From NCBI RefSeq assembly GCF_000340215.1, contig NW_006921541.1, positions 1,585,527-1,649,526 of the forward strand: 64,000 bases of DNA. Direction: 5' to 3'. Under the pieces are notes generated by a model. It searched no databases. It had not been told where the DNA came from and was given only the letters and a program-made list of their open reading frames with translations. Of the stretch, positions 10,584 through 21,199 are shown in pieces; position 1 is the stretch's first letter; each line of letters starts with the position of its first letter. Origin of the DNA: Pseudocercospora fijiensis CIRAD86. Lineage: Eukaryota; Ascomycota; Dothideomycetes; Mycosphaerellales; Mycosphaerellaceae. The position numbers and the translations under genes were made by a program.

Positions 10584-12368
10584 CTACTTCCATGGCAGCG
10601 GCTCGCCGCCAGCAGCGCGCTCCTTTCGCACCGCCCATCCCTTTATGGCAAAGAGGATAACTTCCCATGCAAGGGTGATACCGGTAATGCCCATGGTGCA
10701 GGTGAAGATAGTCATGGCGTCCAGGCCGTTCGACTCGATCGCCCAGACATTGTCAGCGGAGCTGTTCATGAACATGATGCCGCCACTCGTCAGACAGAAT
10801 GCAGCAACGATCTCGCTAGGCGGTCTCGATGGGAAATGCGACGTCGGCGGCTTCAACCACATCGAAATGTACGTCACTCCTCTGGCTAGAGCGAACGCAG
10901 TGAAAAGACCGCCCCACTGCGCATGCATCATGGTGCTGACCATACTCTCCTGCTGGTGAGCTCCCATCATCATGCCAAGAAGCATGATCGTCAATGCCGG
11001 CATGGGATTCAGTGGAACGCGGCATGTCTTTGGCTCTTCCCAACGTTCCGACTCTTCTAGATGCGGCTCGCCCGCCAGCCCTACGTCCTTGGTCTTTTGG
11101 GCTACGACCGGAGTGTTCCACAGCTCGCGAAGCCACTTCGATTCCAGCATCATTCCTAGCAGGCCACCTCCGAAGAACAACACCGTAATGCTGAGGTGCT
11201 CGAGATCTGACGGCGTCCAGCCTTTGCCCCAGTTGTTCATGTGCTCCATGAAGACATTCGTCGCGCCGTACAGCCAGATCACAAAGGACTCCGTGAACTC
11301 CGCAGAAGGAATGGCAGCCTTCCACTTCGAGACTACTGGCCGTTGTGGGCGAATATTCCAAGCCCAGCCGAACTCTGCGAATGCGCCCATCCATCGGCCG
11401 AGAGTCAGCAAGCCATACCAAAAGAATATACCGCCTTTGATGTAGTGCGCTAGACCGGAGAAGATCTGCCTATTGCGGAATAGACCACCAGAAACAATGA
11501 AGCCAGAGGTTATTGCAAGGAAGCCCAGGAGGAGCAAGAGCTTCTCAAGGACAATCTGCGAGCCCCGAACCGCCGTCGTCGCTCTCTTCGTTGAAAGCTT
11601 GCGCACATTCTTGGCGACGAAACGATCCAATTTGTTGTTGCCAAGGAAGCCTTCTTTCTCTGGATCTTCGTCCTCCTTGTCCTCTTCGTGCTCTTCATCA
11701 AATCCACTGTCGCCACCAAAGTCTTCGGGTTGCTGGTATACGTGCTCTGAAGAGTTCTGACGCGAGCCGAAAAGCGACGCTGAGTTGCGCTCGGTACCTT
11801 GGCCGGAATCTCTCGAATCTCTTGGACAAAATTCGTCATTGTACTGCTGGGCTCCATCATAACGAGACACACTGAGCGCACTCAGTGTCCCTCCATGTTC
11901 CGAAGAAGCTCGTCTGGAGGTCTTGTGCTCGCTATAGGCGACATAGGTGGACATGAAGGTCCAGACGATGGTGAAGGTGGTGACAACCCAACCAATAGGA
12001 TGATGCGAGTTGCTCTGGTATAGGTCTGGCGTGGAATGGTTATAGACGAAGCCGGTAAAGAGTCCAAGCCCGTTGATAAGGTGAAACGGGATCTGCGCAG
12101 GAAGATGATACCGAGATCGCGCTATGCTGAGGAAGATTGCTAATGGCATGAATATAAACCACGCCAGGACCATCAAACTGGTATGCGCCAGATTCCAGCC
12201 AAAGTATTCTGGATGACGGAAATAACTGGCCATCTTGTGCTCGGGCGCTTCGTCCGCAGGCGCTGGCATTGCGCCATGGCTCATAGCCATATCTTCGCCG
12301 CCATGAGCCAGCGCGGTCCGTAGGACGAATGCCACAGCTGTTAAGAGGATTGCGCTTCGCGAGTGCAT
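10584..12368 (-). CDS. Ytp1-like multi-spanning membrane protein
   Basis: Single exon, 594 residues from the Met at 12368. That Met is chosen because it begins a signal peptide (MHSRSAILLTAVAFVLRTALA) directly followed by a His/Met-rich stretch. The frame stays open 20 codons further upstream. About three membrane segments (near residues 55-150) resemble the N-terminal DUF2427 part. Then comes a hydrophilic acidic linker (DEEHEEDKEDEDPEKEGF), and then about eight more membrane segments matching the Ytp1 C-terminal domain (GGIFFWYGLLTLGRWMGAF, ESFVIWLYGATNVFMEHM, GAHQQESMVSTMMHAQWG). Several His and Met residues sit in or near membrane segments and could bind metal (inference). Yeast YTP1 has similarity to mitochondrial electron transporters but no proven function. 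The family assignment is from motif memory; the biochemical role is unknown. Confidence 0.8.
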   Translation of the reverse strand: MHSRSAILLTAVAFVLRTALAHGGEDMAMSHGAMPAPADEAPEHKMASYFRHPEYFGWNLAHTSLMVLAWFIFMPLAIFLSIARSRYHLPAQIPFHLINGLGLFTGFVYNHSTPDLYQSNSHHPIGWVVTTFTIVWTFMSTYVAYSEHKTSRRASSEHGGTLSALSVSRYDGAQQYNDEFCPRDSRDSGQGTERNSASLFGSRQNSSEHVYQQPEDFGGDSGFDEEHEEDKEDEDPEKEGFLGNNKLDRFVAKNVRKLSTKRATTAVRGSQIVLEKLLLLLGFLAITSGFIVSGGLFRNRQIFSGLAHYIKGGIFFWYGLLTLGRWMGAFAEFGWAWNIRPQRPVVSKWKAAIPSAEFTESFVIWLYGATNVFMEHMNNWGKGWTPSDLEHLSITVLFFGGGLLGMMLESKWLRELWNTPVVAQKTKDVGLAGEPHLEESERWEEPKTCRVPLNPMPALTIMLLGMMMGAHQQESMVSTMMHAQWGGLFTAFALARGVTYISMWLKPPTSHFPSRPPSEIVAAFCLTSGGIMFMNSSADNVWAIESNGLDAMTIFTCTMGITGITLAWEVILFAIKGWAVRKERAAGGEPLPWK

Positions 12369-15300
12369 GGTGTTGATCGGGATGTTCAGCAAGCCTCTCG
12401 ACTGGCAACGCCCTCCTCTCCCCTTCAAACTGGGTTACGCTTCTGGTTTGCCCAGTACGCAGCGACTTCCTCTTAGCTTCTCGTCTGCTTCGGTTGCACT
12501 TGACTGGCAGCTATTCACAGCGAAGGCGTTGATGATGCTCTGCTCTGCCAAAGCTAGACTGTTCTGAATCCTGGCAACAGCTACTTAACGATGCAAGGGC
12601 AATGGAAGTTTATTAGATGCGACACCAGGCCGCCGAGAGCACCAAGAGGATGGAGAGAAGCAGTACAGTCAGACTTGCATCCGCAGGTGGGCGCGTTACT
12701 TATCGACGAACAGCAGGCAGGAAGGGAGGCACGCCCTTCCTTCCGCTCCATCTGCGCTGGTGATGACTTCACGGCGATTACTACAACCTCTTGCCGGTGC
12801 ACTCCCGGCGCCAACGCCAACGCATGGTCCCGTCGTCGGCGACAATCCAACAAGCTGTGTCGGCCGGCAAACAACCAACTAAATCCGAAATTCTGAAGCT
12901 TCTGACGTTATGCGAGCTGCAAGCTCTAGCTTGCTGCATCATCACGAGCAAGGCGCGCCTGGCGATCTAGCGCACGGCTAGCTGCATGCGAAGCGGCAAT
13001 TGTGGCGTGACTGACGGACGCTTATTATGCTGGTCTTTTCCGGCACATCCGCAAGCATCCACGACGTCCGCGAACGAATCAACGGGCGCGAGGCCGAGAG
13101 CGTGGAAGAAGGAAGGCATCAAAATGTTCGATCGGTATCGGCGGCCTATGAAAGCCCGCGGTCTATGCCCGGAGAGCCTCTGCTGTACCCGACTTCGCAG
13201 CATGCGTAATATGATCATGATTCTTAAGAAGAATGTGTCCAAGGAAAATAACACATGCAAAAGTGCTACTGCGACTTCGCATCATGAATCCCCGAGAACA
13301 TCGCCGTCGATATGCACCATGCACATACGGAGGTACCGCGGTGAGACTCCGCGGCGAGAAGTGCCAATGTCTGGAGTGGCATATGATCAGGTCGCACTCG
13401 CGAGATGCGATCATAAACGAACGACCAAGCAAGCCGTGTCGTTGTTCCAGCTTCTGTCTGTATCGAGGATTTGACAAGCCTGACCACGCTATTCGCACGG
13501 CTACGTGTATAGGGCTGCTGCAGGCCCCGCATTTGGCTCGTACAGCTCTCCATATGTATGTGGCATGAGGCATGTGGCATGTGCTTCTGCTACTGCGCCG
13601 CTGCAACCTCTCGCATTGTTTCGCATTGACCTTCGCGGATACAGAAGACGCCAGTGCTGAGAAGTGAGAACGCCTCTGCCGCTTGCCGAATCCATATGAG
13701 ATGATCGACCGCTCTTCTTCAGCATTTGTCAGCCAAACCACTTCTGTTCTGCACAACACCGAAGTCACGCTGTCAGCTCCATCATTATCACGCGAGTAGC
13801 ATGCCACTTTTGACACCACAGAACACAGCTCTGCTACAGCCTGTGCGATGCATAACCCTCCTACTTTTGACGCAGCACTGTCATCCCTTCGCAGCTGTCA
13901 TAAGCAAGCAGACCCGATTGATGTCGATGGCTGCTTACTGAACTACCGCAATCGGCGAGACTGCCGAATCCTACGATTCCTCCATACCACGCTCAACACG
14001 CTGCAACTTTCCCTCACCTCAATCACCTAGGTTCTGCCCAAGCATGACTGATTTTATGCAAATCCGACAACCCGAAGTGACCGCTCTTGTGACATGTGAC
14101 GGAATTCTTGTCAATTGCCATACTGCACATACTCTCTCTAGGTATAACCGAATATGCAGAGTTGATGCAAAAAGCACCGGACAACTGTTCTCCCTCTCGC
14201 TTTGTCTTGCACATCGGAATTCTCGGCTTCCAAGCTACCCGACCCCGGAACCCATCCTATCCTATCAATCTCGATCTGTGACCTCGACCTGGCAAATGTT
14301 CGCTTTTTTTCTTCGACGCGACCATGCATGTGCCACATGGATAATACCAGGGCCCTTGATACGGTTCTAGCGGCTTCACATAGCCGGTCGTTCGGCACTC
14401 CTTACGGACGAATTTTTGATGGCCACGGACTAGTTTTGTTCTTTAATGTTCATCAGCCAACTGCTGCCCGGACGCCGACGGATAAGCATACTCACTCCAA
14501 GTGCATGGATGGACATTGAAATGAACGCACGTCCACGAGAATGGCCAAGATAGCCCAAGGCTGTGGCGCCTCAAGTGCAAAGTCATAATCTCCCGGGAAC
14601 AGCCTTTCAATCGACCCATTCGTTTGGACATAAACGTCCGATACCACAATGCGGCTGCCTCAGAAGGATTTGTATTTTAATGCCACCATTGCGAATACGA
14701 ATGCGTTTGGACAAGACATCATCAGGACTGCTATTGCGTGGCAATGTCGCACAGCCAATGATCCCAAGACCTTAGGCTCGTCAGCACTCCTGGCTTGGTG
14801 TTGCTCACATCTCATTTTTCGACTGCTCTTCCACGTCATCCAGAAGACGTTAACGAGTCGTCAAAGGACATCACTAAAGCTGGTCATCCACAACCAGTAG
14901 CTGCCAACGTTCAATACCAAAGAAAGCAGCCATAACCCATCTCCCAGCTTCAAGGCCCACATAGGCTAGTAATGGCACAGATTCTCAGAGCATAGTCCCT
15001 ACCTATAACGAACTTGCAGGAATCCAAGGCCGTAGAAACAAAGCAAGAACTACGCTGACTTCGATGGCAGTGCTGTTGAGGAGGTCGCTCCGACCGTCAA
15101 TGGACACGCCCTTATCCTGCGTGTCGCCAGTCTCGGAGAGTATCAAAACAGGTCATATCTGCCCGCATCCTAAGGTATCACATCCATACTTCCGCGCCCC
15201 ACGAGAACGCTAAATGCAAAGTCATCAAAGAGACTGGATTCGAATAAACAAGACTTCACGTCACGTCAAGAGAGTCCCGTCCTAAGTCGTCACTCTCTAC

Positions 15301-15783
15301 GATTTTCTCAATGCCCGGAAATCTCAAGGCTGCAGTCTATCCGAAGACCACTAGATTTTCTACTTGGCTGGCACACCCTTTCTGGCCTGTCGGTGAACGG
15401 CCTGTTATGACCGATATGATTCTGTCCGATACGGCAATGGTATGCCTTCTGAATCGACGACTAACGATGGCTGTGTTATGTCTGTGTCGAAATTTGGAGA
15501 GCGGGATCACGGGAATCACGATCGGGCAAAAATATTGACGCTTCGTGTTCATGCTGGGATCTCTTCATCCAGACGTGAGTTCTGAGAATTCTCCATTTTG
15601 TCCTGGACGGGAAGCTCGTCTTACTTATCTCGAAAGAAAGTTCCAATGGATCTCCAGTCCGGCAGGACTAGGAATTCGAACGTCGACGGTCAAGCTTGGT
15701 CGCGAGCAATCTCCATGCTTCATACATACACACACATACCACATACCACAGCCCATCCCATCCCATCCCATCTCATCTCTCCT
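12369..15783. other. Gene-free stretch of 3.4 kb
   Basis: No supported gene. Many short frames overlap on both strands (for example 13163-13819 minus), but none contains a domain, signal peptide or splice-supported extension. Minor features are a local direct repeat (GCATGTGGCATG, about 13570-13582) and a CCCAT-rich simple repeat at about 15749-15775. The base composition is ordinary, with CA and TG dinucleotides common, so this is not RIP-treated transposon DNA. Confidence 0.5.
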
Positions 15784-16677
15784 CTACGCACCCGCAAACC
15801 TCAACGGTTCCAAATCCCCACCCATCCTCCTCCTCATCCCCAAAACCCTCCCCTTAGCCTCCCTCCTCCGAACCGCCAACCCCAAAATCACCGCCCCAAG
15901 AACCCCCATCCCAACATTCGCCAAACCACTATACCACCCGGAACTCTGCACATTACAATACCTCTGGAAGTTGACACTCGTCAACACATCCTGGAGTTCC
16001 TTCGCCGTGCTAGAACACGTCCAACCCCATAAATCCCGGAATTTGCCATTTACAGGTTCTTTTCCGTACCGGTAGATTGCGACCGAGGCGATCCAGATGC
16101 TGATGTGGGAGATGGTGATGGCCCAGGTCCAGATTGTTGAGGCTGTTGAGACGCGGTTGGCGGCGCGGATGGAGCGGATGTACGCAAGGAGGATGAGGGT
16201 GTTGAGGAGGAGGGAGATGGCTGAGATGCTGAAGTACATGTATGTGTACCAGGTTATTGTGTTGTGGGCCCAGGCTGTGCGTTTGACGCTGTTTGAAAGA
16301 AGGTTAGGAGGAGATGGGAAAAGAGGGGAGTGGACGTAGGTACCGTACCCATCGACTTCGAAATATATGTCTTTCGTGAGCAGGAATTTTATGATTGTTG
16401 CTAGGAGGAAACCGAAGGTGATGGCGCTGAGAATTGTTGCGGAGATTCGACTGATGAGTTTGAGGATTCTGATGCGCTGTTTGAGGTTGTTGTCGTAGGT
16501 TTCTAGGTGGTGGAGTTCTGAGGTGTCTAAATGACTTTGGTTTGGGTTGTTGTCGTGAGGGACGGGATTATAGTAGCTTGCATTGCTCCCTGTTCTGGAG
16601 TGGATTGATGCTGTGTCGACAAGGTGCATTGGCTTGAGGTACAGGTCGTTCGGACGTTCGTAGAAGCGGCCTGCCAT
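15784..16677 (-). CDS. Four-transmembrane hypothetical membrane protein (probable in-frame intron)
   Basis: Conserved-looking fungal membrane protein I cannot name. Start at Met 16677 (MAGRFYERPNDLYLKPMHLV); the frame also stays open to 16878 but that extension is unlike a conserved N-terminus. A probable 60-bp intron (16348-16289: GTACGG ... branch CTAAC ... ACAG) keeps the frame; removing it gives 277 residues and joins EVDG to VKRTAWAHN. The layout is a hydrophilic N-terminus of about 65 residues, TM1 (ISATILSAITFGFLLATII), TM2 (FSISAISLLLNTLILLAYI), TM3 (TIWTWAITISHISIWIASVA) and TM4 (GLANVGMGVLGAVILGLAV), then a basic Arg-rich tail. The loop before TM4 holds two Cys (WGWTC, RYCNV). The topology recalls MARVEL-type proteins, but no diagnostic motif is seen. 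Role unknown; plasma or vesicle membrane is inferred. Confidence 0.7.
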   Translation of the reverse strand: MAGRFYERPNDLYLKPMHLVDTASIHSRTGSNASYYNPVPHDNNPNQSHLDTSELHHLETYDNNLKQRIRILKLISRISATILSAITFGFLLATIIKFLLTKDIYFEVDGYGTYVHSPLFPSPPNLLSNSVKRTAWAHNTITWYTYMYFSISAISLLLNTLILLAYIRSIRAANRVSTASTIWTWAITISHISIWIASVAIYRYGKEPVNGKFRDLWGWTCSSTAKELQDVLTSVNFQRYCNVQSSGWYSGLANVGMGVLGAVILGLAVRRREAKGRVLGMRRRMGGDLEPLRFAGA

Positions 16678-17576
16678 GGTTTTGGCTATTATCACTGCTT
16701 CTGCTGTCTCCGTTTCAGCTCGGGCCAAGGCGCCTACAGTTAAGGTATAGGTGCAATCACACCTCTTCAGTGGTACCCAATTCCCCGAAGAATGGTCAAG
16801 TCGTGGTGATGAAGTCGCGATGCTGTGATGTGAGGCAGCAGCAGCAGCCTTCATTAGTATGTGTCGAGGTCGCTCCAATTCAAGATCGGACCAGGCGCAG
16901 ATCCACAGTACTCAGCTGAGTGGAAGAATGTGCAAGCTGCATTTCGCAACGCCACAACCGCACCTGGCATCAATTTAGTAATTTACAGCGTCTGATCACA
17001 TCGGAGTGAAAGTGGGTATTCCCCAAACCCTTGCTCCTCATGGATTATAGCGAACAGAAACTTGTTATTCAGCGGTCCGACCCTAGTCACTTTCACTCCG
17101 ATGTGGTAAGACGCTGTATACATGTTCATAGCTCTACTGTAACGAGTAGATTCCCAAAATGGCAGCGTAGTCCGGTATTTGGTGCTTCTTCGTCTTGCTG
17201 ATTTGATGTCTCCCGCCATCTACTTACGAAGGCATTTGGCACTCATGTCGGATGGCTATTCCAGATACCGAATTTGGACAGCTGAACTCCCCAAACAGTG
17301 CTGAGGACTAGCGCAAGCACTTCAGATGGGTCTGAAACACTAGTGACACCTGCAAACCATTCGTGAACCTGCTATTCTGGCACGGTCGTTGACGACTCTT
17401 GAATTATGAGTAGGGCCTGCGTTGGACGGGTAAGGTTCCTGCCCCAAAGATCTCGAACAGGCACGCGACTCTATCATTCTTTCCTAGCAGCACTTGTATG
17501 CTAGTGCTCAAGGCCAGTGTAGCAGACATGTTTTGACGCAGCCTGCTTTGGACGATTTTGCATTGCCTCAACAACC
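16678..17576. other. Intergenic region containing a MITE
   Basis: Apart from the MITE at 16986-17116 and the 3' flank of DAM1, nothing is recognised. The adjacent minus-strand frame 16983-17219 merely reads through the MITE. Confidence 0.5.
16986..17116. mobile_element. 131-bp MITE of Tc1/mariner type
   Basis: The two ends form terminal inverted repeats of 29 bp with two mismatches. Both begin CAGCGTCT and share the core CACATCGGAGTGAAAGTG after the mismatched bases. The element is bounded on each side by the dinucleotide TA (16984-16985 and 17117-17118), the target-site duplication typical of Tc1/mariner elements. It has no coding capacity and a 73-bp unique centre. The inverted repeats differ from those of the large element at 21756-46355, so the transposase that moved it is not in this window. 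Confidence 0.8.
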
Positions 17577-18386
17577 TCATCTCGCTCCACGGCCTCTAGC
17601 AACACCTCTTGCAATACCACTACCCCGTGTTCCAGCGGCGCCTCTCGAGCTCGAACCTCTGGCAATACCACTGCCTCTCCCTCTGCTCGCGGTTCCTCTT
17701 CCTGCGGTGCCTGAAGCACCTCCTCTGGCGGGGGCTCCGGCCGTTCTCGTGCTCTTTGCAGTGCTTGGTGGCACTGAATTGAACTTGCTGCTTGCCTTGG
17801 AGCTCATAGGCGGGTTCTCCACAAAGCCACTGGTATCTGATGTCAAGAAAGTAGCTTCGATATTGCCGTCCTGGTTGGCTCGCGGTGTTCGTTGGTCGTG
17901 GAAATGCGAGTGGTCCAATGGGCTATTGCCGTCTTTATGCCGTTGATAGGATTGCGATATGGGTGCCTCTGGGAAGTCGACACAAAATGCCGTCATGTTC
18001 ATGCCATACAGGAAGGCACCAAAATTCTCGTTGAATCGTGAAATGCTTTCGTTCAGCAGTTGCAGATGCATCATGTTGGCCTCCAGATCGGCCATTGCAT
18101 CGCTCAGCTCGCCGAATGCAGGCTCCAACGTGGCCAGCGGGAAGTCATTGCCGGTGAGGGTAGTAGCAGCGGTAGGAGTGGTTTGCGATGCTCTCAGGCT
18201 CGTTCGAGACGGTGGTCGGAGAGGAGTGGTTGGGCGCGAGGGAAGTGCGCGGTCTGCGCCGGATCGTGTACGCGAGTGAGAGTCACTTCGTGGGCGAGGC
18301 TCGAAGTGGACGGGAGTGGTCATCGATGCCATTGTGGATTGTAGCGGCATCCGAATGCGTGGAGACGCGTTTCGTGTCGCTGGCAT
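17577..18386 (-). CDS. DAM1: DASH/Dam1 complex subunit Dam1
   Basis: Outer-kinetochore subunit that couples chromosomes to spindle microtubules as part of the fungal DASH ring. Single exon, 269 residues. The Dam1 signature is at residues about 83-141: LATLEPAFGELSDAMADLEA, NMMHLQLLNESISRFNENFG, FLYGMNMTAFCVDFPEAP. The N-terminus is Ser/Thr/Arg-rich (RTRS, RPPSRTSLRAS), a plausible target for Aurora B (Ipl1), which regulates yeast Dam1. The C-terminus is unusually rich in Arg-Gly: SGIARG occurs twice within the last 45 residues. There are alternative starts at residues 13 and 19; the first Met is used. It is transcribed divergently from the Sec14-like gene, sharing 140-200 bp of promoter. Confidence 0.92.
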   Translation of the reverse strand: MPATRNASPRIRMPLQSTMASMTTPVHFEPRPRSDSHSRTRSGADRALPSRPTTPLRPPSRTSLRASQTTPTAATTLTGNDFPLATLEPAFGELSDAMADLEANMMHLQLLNESISRFNENFGAFLYGMNMTAFCVDFPEAPISQSYQRHKDGNSPLDHSHFHDQRTPRANQDGNIEATFLTSDTSGFVENPPMSSKASSKFNSVPPSTAKSTRTAGAPARGGASGTAGRGTASRGRGSGIARGSSSRGAAGTRGSGIARGVARGRGAR

Positions 18387-18523
18387 GGGAGGGAGGGGGC
18401 GGAAAGACTAATGTGCGCCTCGGCCTTGGATCTCATGACGCTGCCATGTGCACCACGCAGCCACGCAGCAGCCATTCTCCATTCGCAGGTAAACAGGAAG
18501 TCGGCTGGATGACTTGGCGATGA

Positions 18524-20441
18524 ATGGTAAGAAGCACATCCTTCCCTTACGTCGTGCCGTCAGCGCTACGCCCTTCGCTTCCACCGCTTCCTATGTCCGT
18601 CTCCTTCTTCCGCCGCCTTCCTCGCTGCAGCACCCGTATCACTACCTCCACACCTCCACCACCCCTGCGGCGTCAATTTGCACCTTCGAACTTCACCCAC
18701 ACCAGCCTGCGCATACCAGAGCTCCACACCAAGAACTATTCGTCACGGTACCTGCCCACACATCCTCCCTCGGCTCCCTCTGCTTTCCATCCCACTCGCC
18801 CGGCCCTCCAACCTAATATCAGAGAAGCTGGTGTCAATTGGACTGCCCTGTTCCTTGTTGGCGCACTGTCCGCGGGTCTTGCACTATTCGGCCGCTCGTA
18901 CCTGAATCAACCAGGAAGTGAAAATCGTTTAGATAAGGGAGAACGACACGAAACATACACCGCGCCGAGTGCGCCTCACAACGACGCTGACCTCGCGCGG
19001 GTCGAATACATCCTATACGAAAATCTTGCCTCCTTCGACTTAGAAGCTATGGCGCCCTATGGAGATGCGCCGGGGAGACCTGGGAATTTGACGCCAGCAG
19101 AGGAGCAAAAACTGAAGGAAATGTGGATCGCAATGTCGAAGATCAGTGGCATGATGCCGGAGGCTTCATTTATGAATGGGAACAATGACGCCGCTTCTAC
19201 GACCTCGGAGACGCCCAAGAAGAAGAGCCGATTTGGATTCGGGCGGAGCAAGCAGAACGAGGAAGTAACCAATGGAGGCGACAATGACAAGCACGGGCAG
19301 ACGAATCAGTATGAAAAGGCTCTTCAGTCGTTGACTCCGGAACAACTCAGAGAAGCCCTGTGGTCAATGTCAAAACACGATGATCCTGATGCACTACTCC
19401 TCCGCTTCCTTCGCGCACGCAAGTGGGACGTTCAAGCTGCGCTCGTCATGCTTGTCGCGACCATGCATTGGCGAAGTCAGGAAGTCCACCTCGACGACGA
19501 CATTATGCCCAGAGGCGAGCGTGGAGCATTGGAGTGGAGTAAGAGCTCAGATGCCGCGGAGCGAAGAGAAGGCGAAGACTTTCTCGCACAACTGAGAATG
19601 GGGAAGTCGTTCATTCATGGATGCGATAACGACGGAAGACCTTGCTGTTTCGTGCGGGTGAGATTACACCATGGTGGCGACCAGACCGAGAAAAGCTTGG
19701 AAAGATTCACGGTCTGGACCATTGAGACTGCTCGCATGATGTTGCACCCGCCCGTCGACACAGCTGTAAGTGAGCCTAACTTCTTCCTGTCCTTCTCCTT
19801 CTAATCCGTGCTAGACTATTGTCTTCGATATGACCGACTTTGCTCTCTCGAACATGGATTACGCCCCTGTAAAGTTCATCATCAAATGCTTCGAAGCCAA
19901 CTATCCCGAATCTTTGGGAGCAATCTTGATCTACAAAGCGCCATGGATCTTCAACCAAATCTGGAGAATCATCCGAGGCTGGCTGGATCCCGTCGTAGCA
20001 TCAAAAGTGCATTTCGTCGCAAATATCGACGAACTTGACAGCTATATCCCGAGAGACCGGGCACCGAAAGAGTTAGGAGGGGACGAAGACTGGGAATGGA
20101 AATGGCCAGAACCTGTACCCGGCGAAGACGATCAGATGAAAGATACGGCTGGGAAAGAGAAAGTCATGGCGGAACGAAACGAGCTGATCAAAAGTTATGA
20201 GGAGGAGACGATGGCGTGGTGCGAGGGTAAGGATAAGGGGGAAGGACGACCGAGCATTGCGCAAAAACTGGCCGAGAACTATTGGAAGCTGGACCCATAT
20301 GTGCGAGCGAAGACGCCGTATGATCGGACAGGTGTCATGCTGCCTGGCGGGAAGGTAGACTTCTATCCCAAGAGCAGTAGTCCCGCTGCGCCTGCGCCTG
20401 CGCCTGCCACAGATGGGACCACGGAAGATGACGTGGATTAA
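18524..20441 (+). CDS. Sec14-like CRAL-TRIO lipid-transfer protein (two exons)
   Basis: Phosphatidylinositol/lipid transfer protein of the Sec14 superfamily, closest in style to fungal Csr1-like proteins. Exon 1 (18524-19765) and exon 2 (19815-20441) are separated by a 49-bp intron (GTAAGT...GCTAG), phase 0, giving 622 residues. The CRAL-TRIO N-domain includes PDALLLRFLRARKWDVQAAL. The lipid-binding CRAL-TRIO domain follows, with FIHGCDNDGRPCCFVRVRLH, TIVFDMTDFALSNMDYAPVK and LGAILIYKAPWIFNQIWRII, then GWLDPVVASKVHF. The first about 150 residues are an Arg/Pro/Ser-rich extension with one hydrophobic segment (ALFLVGALSAGLALFG), unlike soluble Sec14; an in-frame Met at 18593 (MSVSFFRRLPRCSTRI) would give 599 residues and a mitochondrial-targeting-like start. 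Which start is used is unresolved. The C-terminus is Pro/Ala-rich and acidic. Confidence 0.88.
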
Positions 20442-21199
20442 TGTACTTGACCTTGACAGACTAGATGCTAGATGAGGCACCCGACGTCAATGGTATTTCC
20501 ACGCTTTTTCATTCTGCCAGAACAACTACCTCTTCAATTCCTGAATTTTTGAAGCTTGAGACTTTGGTCTGGTAAGAAGTAAGAACATTCTCACGATGCC
20601 TTTTCCCCGCTTCGGCTGAATCGAATCGAATGCAGGTCTTCAAGCACTTTCACACCATGATGGAGGGGAAAAAAATATGCTATGCTTCCGCCGCGCTGGT
20701 AATAGGTCAGCATCTGTCTGTATCCGTTCTTATGTGAATTGACCCCCCTAGATGAGCAAAGGAATTTCGCTTCCACCACGCTAGTAATAGGTCAGCATCT
20801 GTCTGTATCCTTGATATATAGATTGACCCCCTTTGATCACGAGGGCACAACAGAGATTTCGATCCTGAATCTTCAGTCTCACCATTCTGTAGCCCACTCC
20901 TACATGTCTCGATAGGCTGTTATTCGAACTCCGCCTGGTGCTACCATGCCACGGACCCGACCAGAATTCCCTTCTATAGGTATATTCTATTCTATCATAG
21001 TCTGGGTATACTCTAACCCGGATCCACATCGAGAGGACAGCGAGGTGTTTCTCGACGAGGACCTTTTGCATCCTTCTTATTAGTCTAACGACAATAGAAA
21101 AGGCGTCTGATTACGAACGTTTGAATCCCAATCTCAACCCGGTTCGGTTTGTTCTAAGGTTCGCAGGCGTCTTGTGTTTCTCGAGCTGCATGGCGCGAC
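20442..21199. other. Intergenic region with a tandem repeat
   Basis: Holds an 85-bp-period tandem duplication (20684-20831). At 21083-21160 there is a stretch that faintly resembles a tRNA-Arg anticodon region but does not fold into a complete cloverleaf by eye. No gene is supported. Confidence 0.5.
20684..20831. repeat. Two-copy imperfect tandem repeat, period 85 bp
   Basis: Copies begin at 20684 and 20769. Both contain GTAATAGGTCAGCATCTGTC and end in ATTGACCCCC. Differences at the left end are three G-to-A changes. Origin unknown. Confidence 0.75.

Noticed and set aside
13163..13819. 218-codon minus-strand frame in a gene-free stretch
   Set aside because: Basic, Ser/Arg/His-rich translation with no motif, signal or splice partner, and equally long frames on the other strand. 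Most likely chance.
21083..21160. tRNA-Arg-like stretch (GGCGTCTGATTACGAA followed by a T-loop-like segment)
   Set aside because: The anticodon-arm resemblance is limited; I could not form a matching acceptor stem or a standard T-arm, so at most a decayed tRNA-derived fragment.
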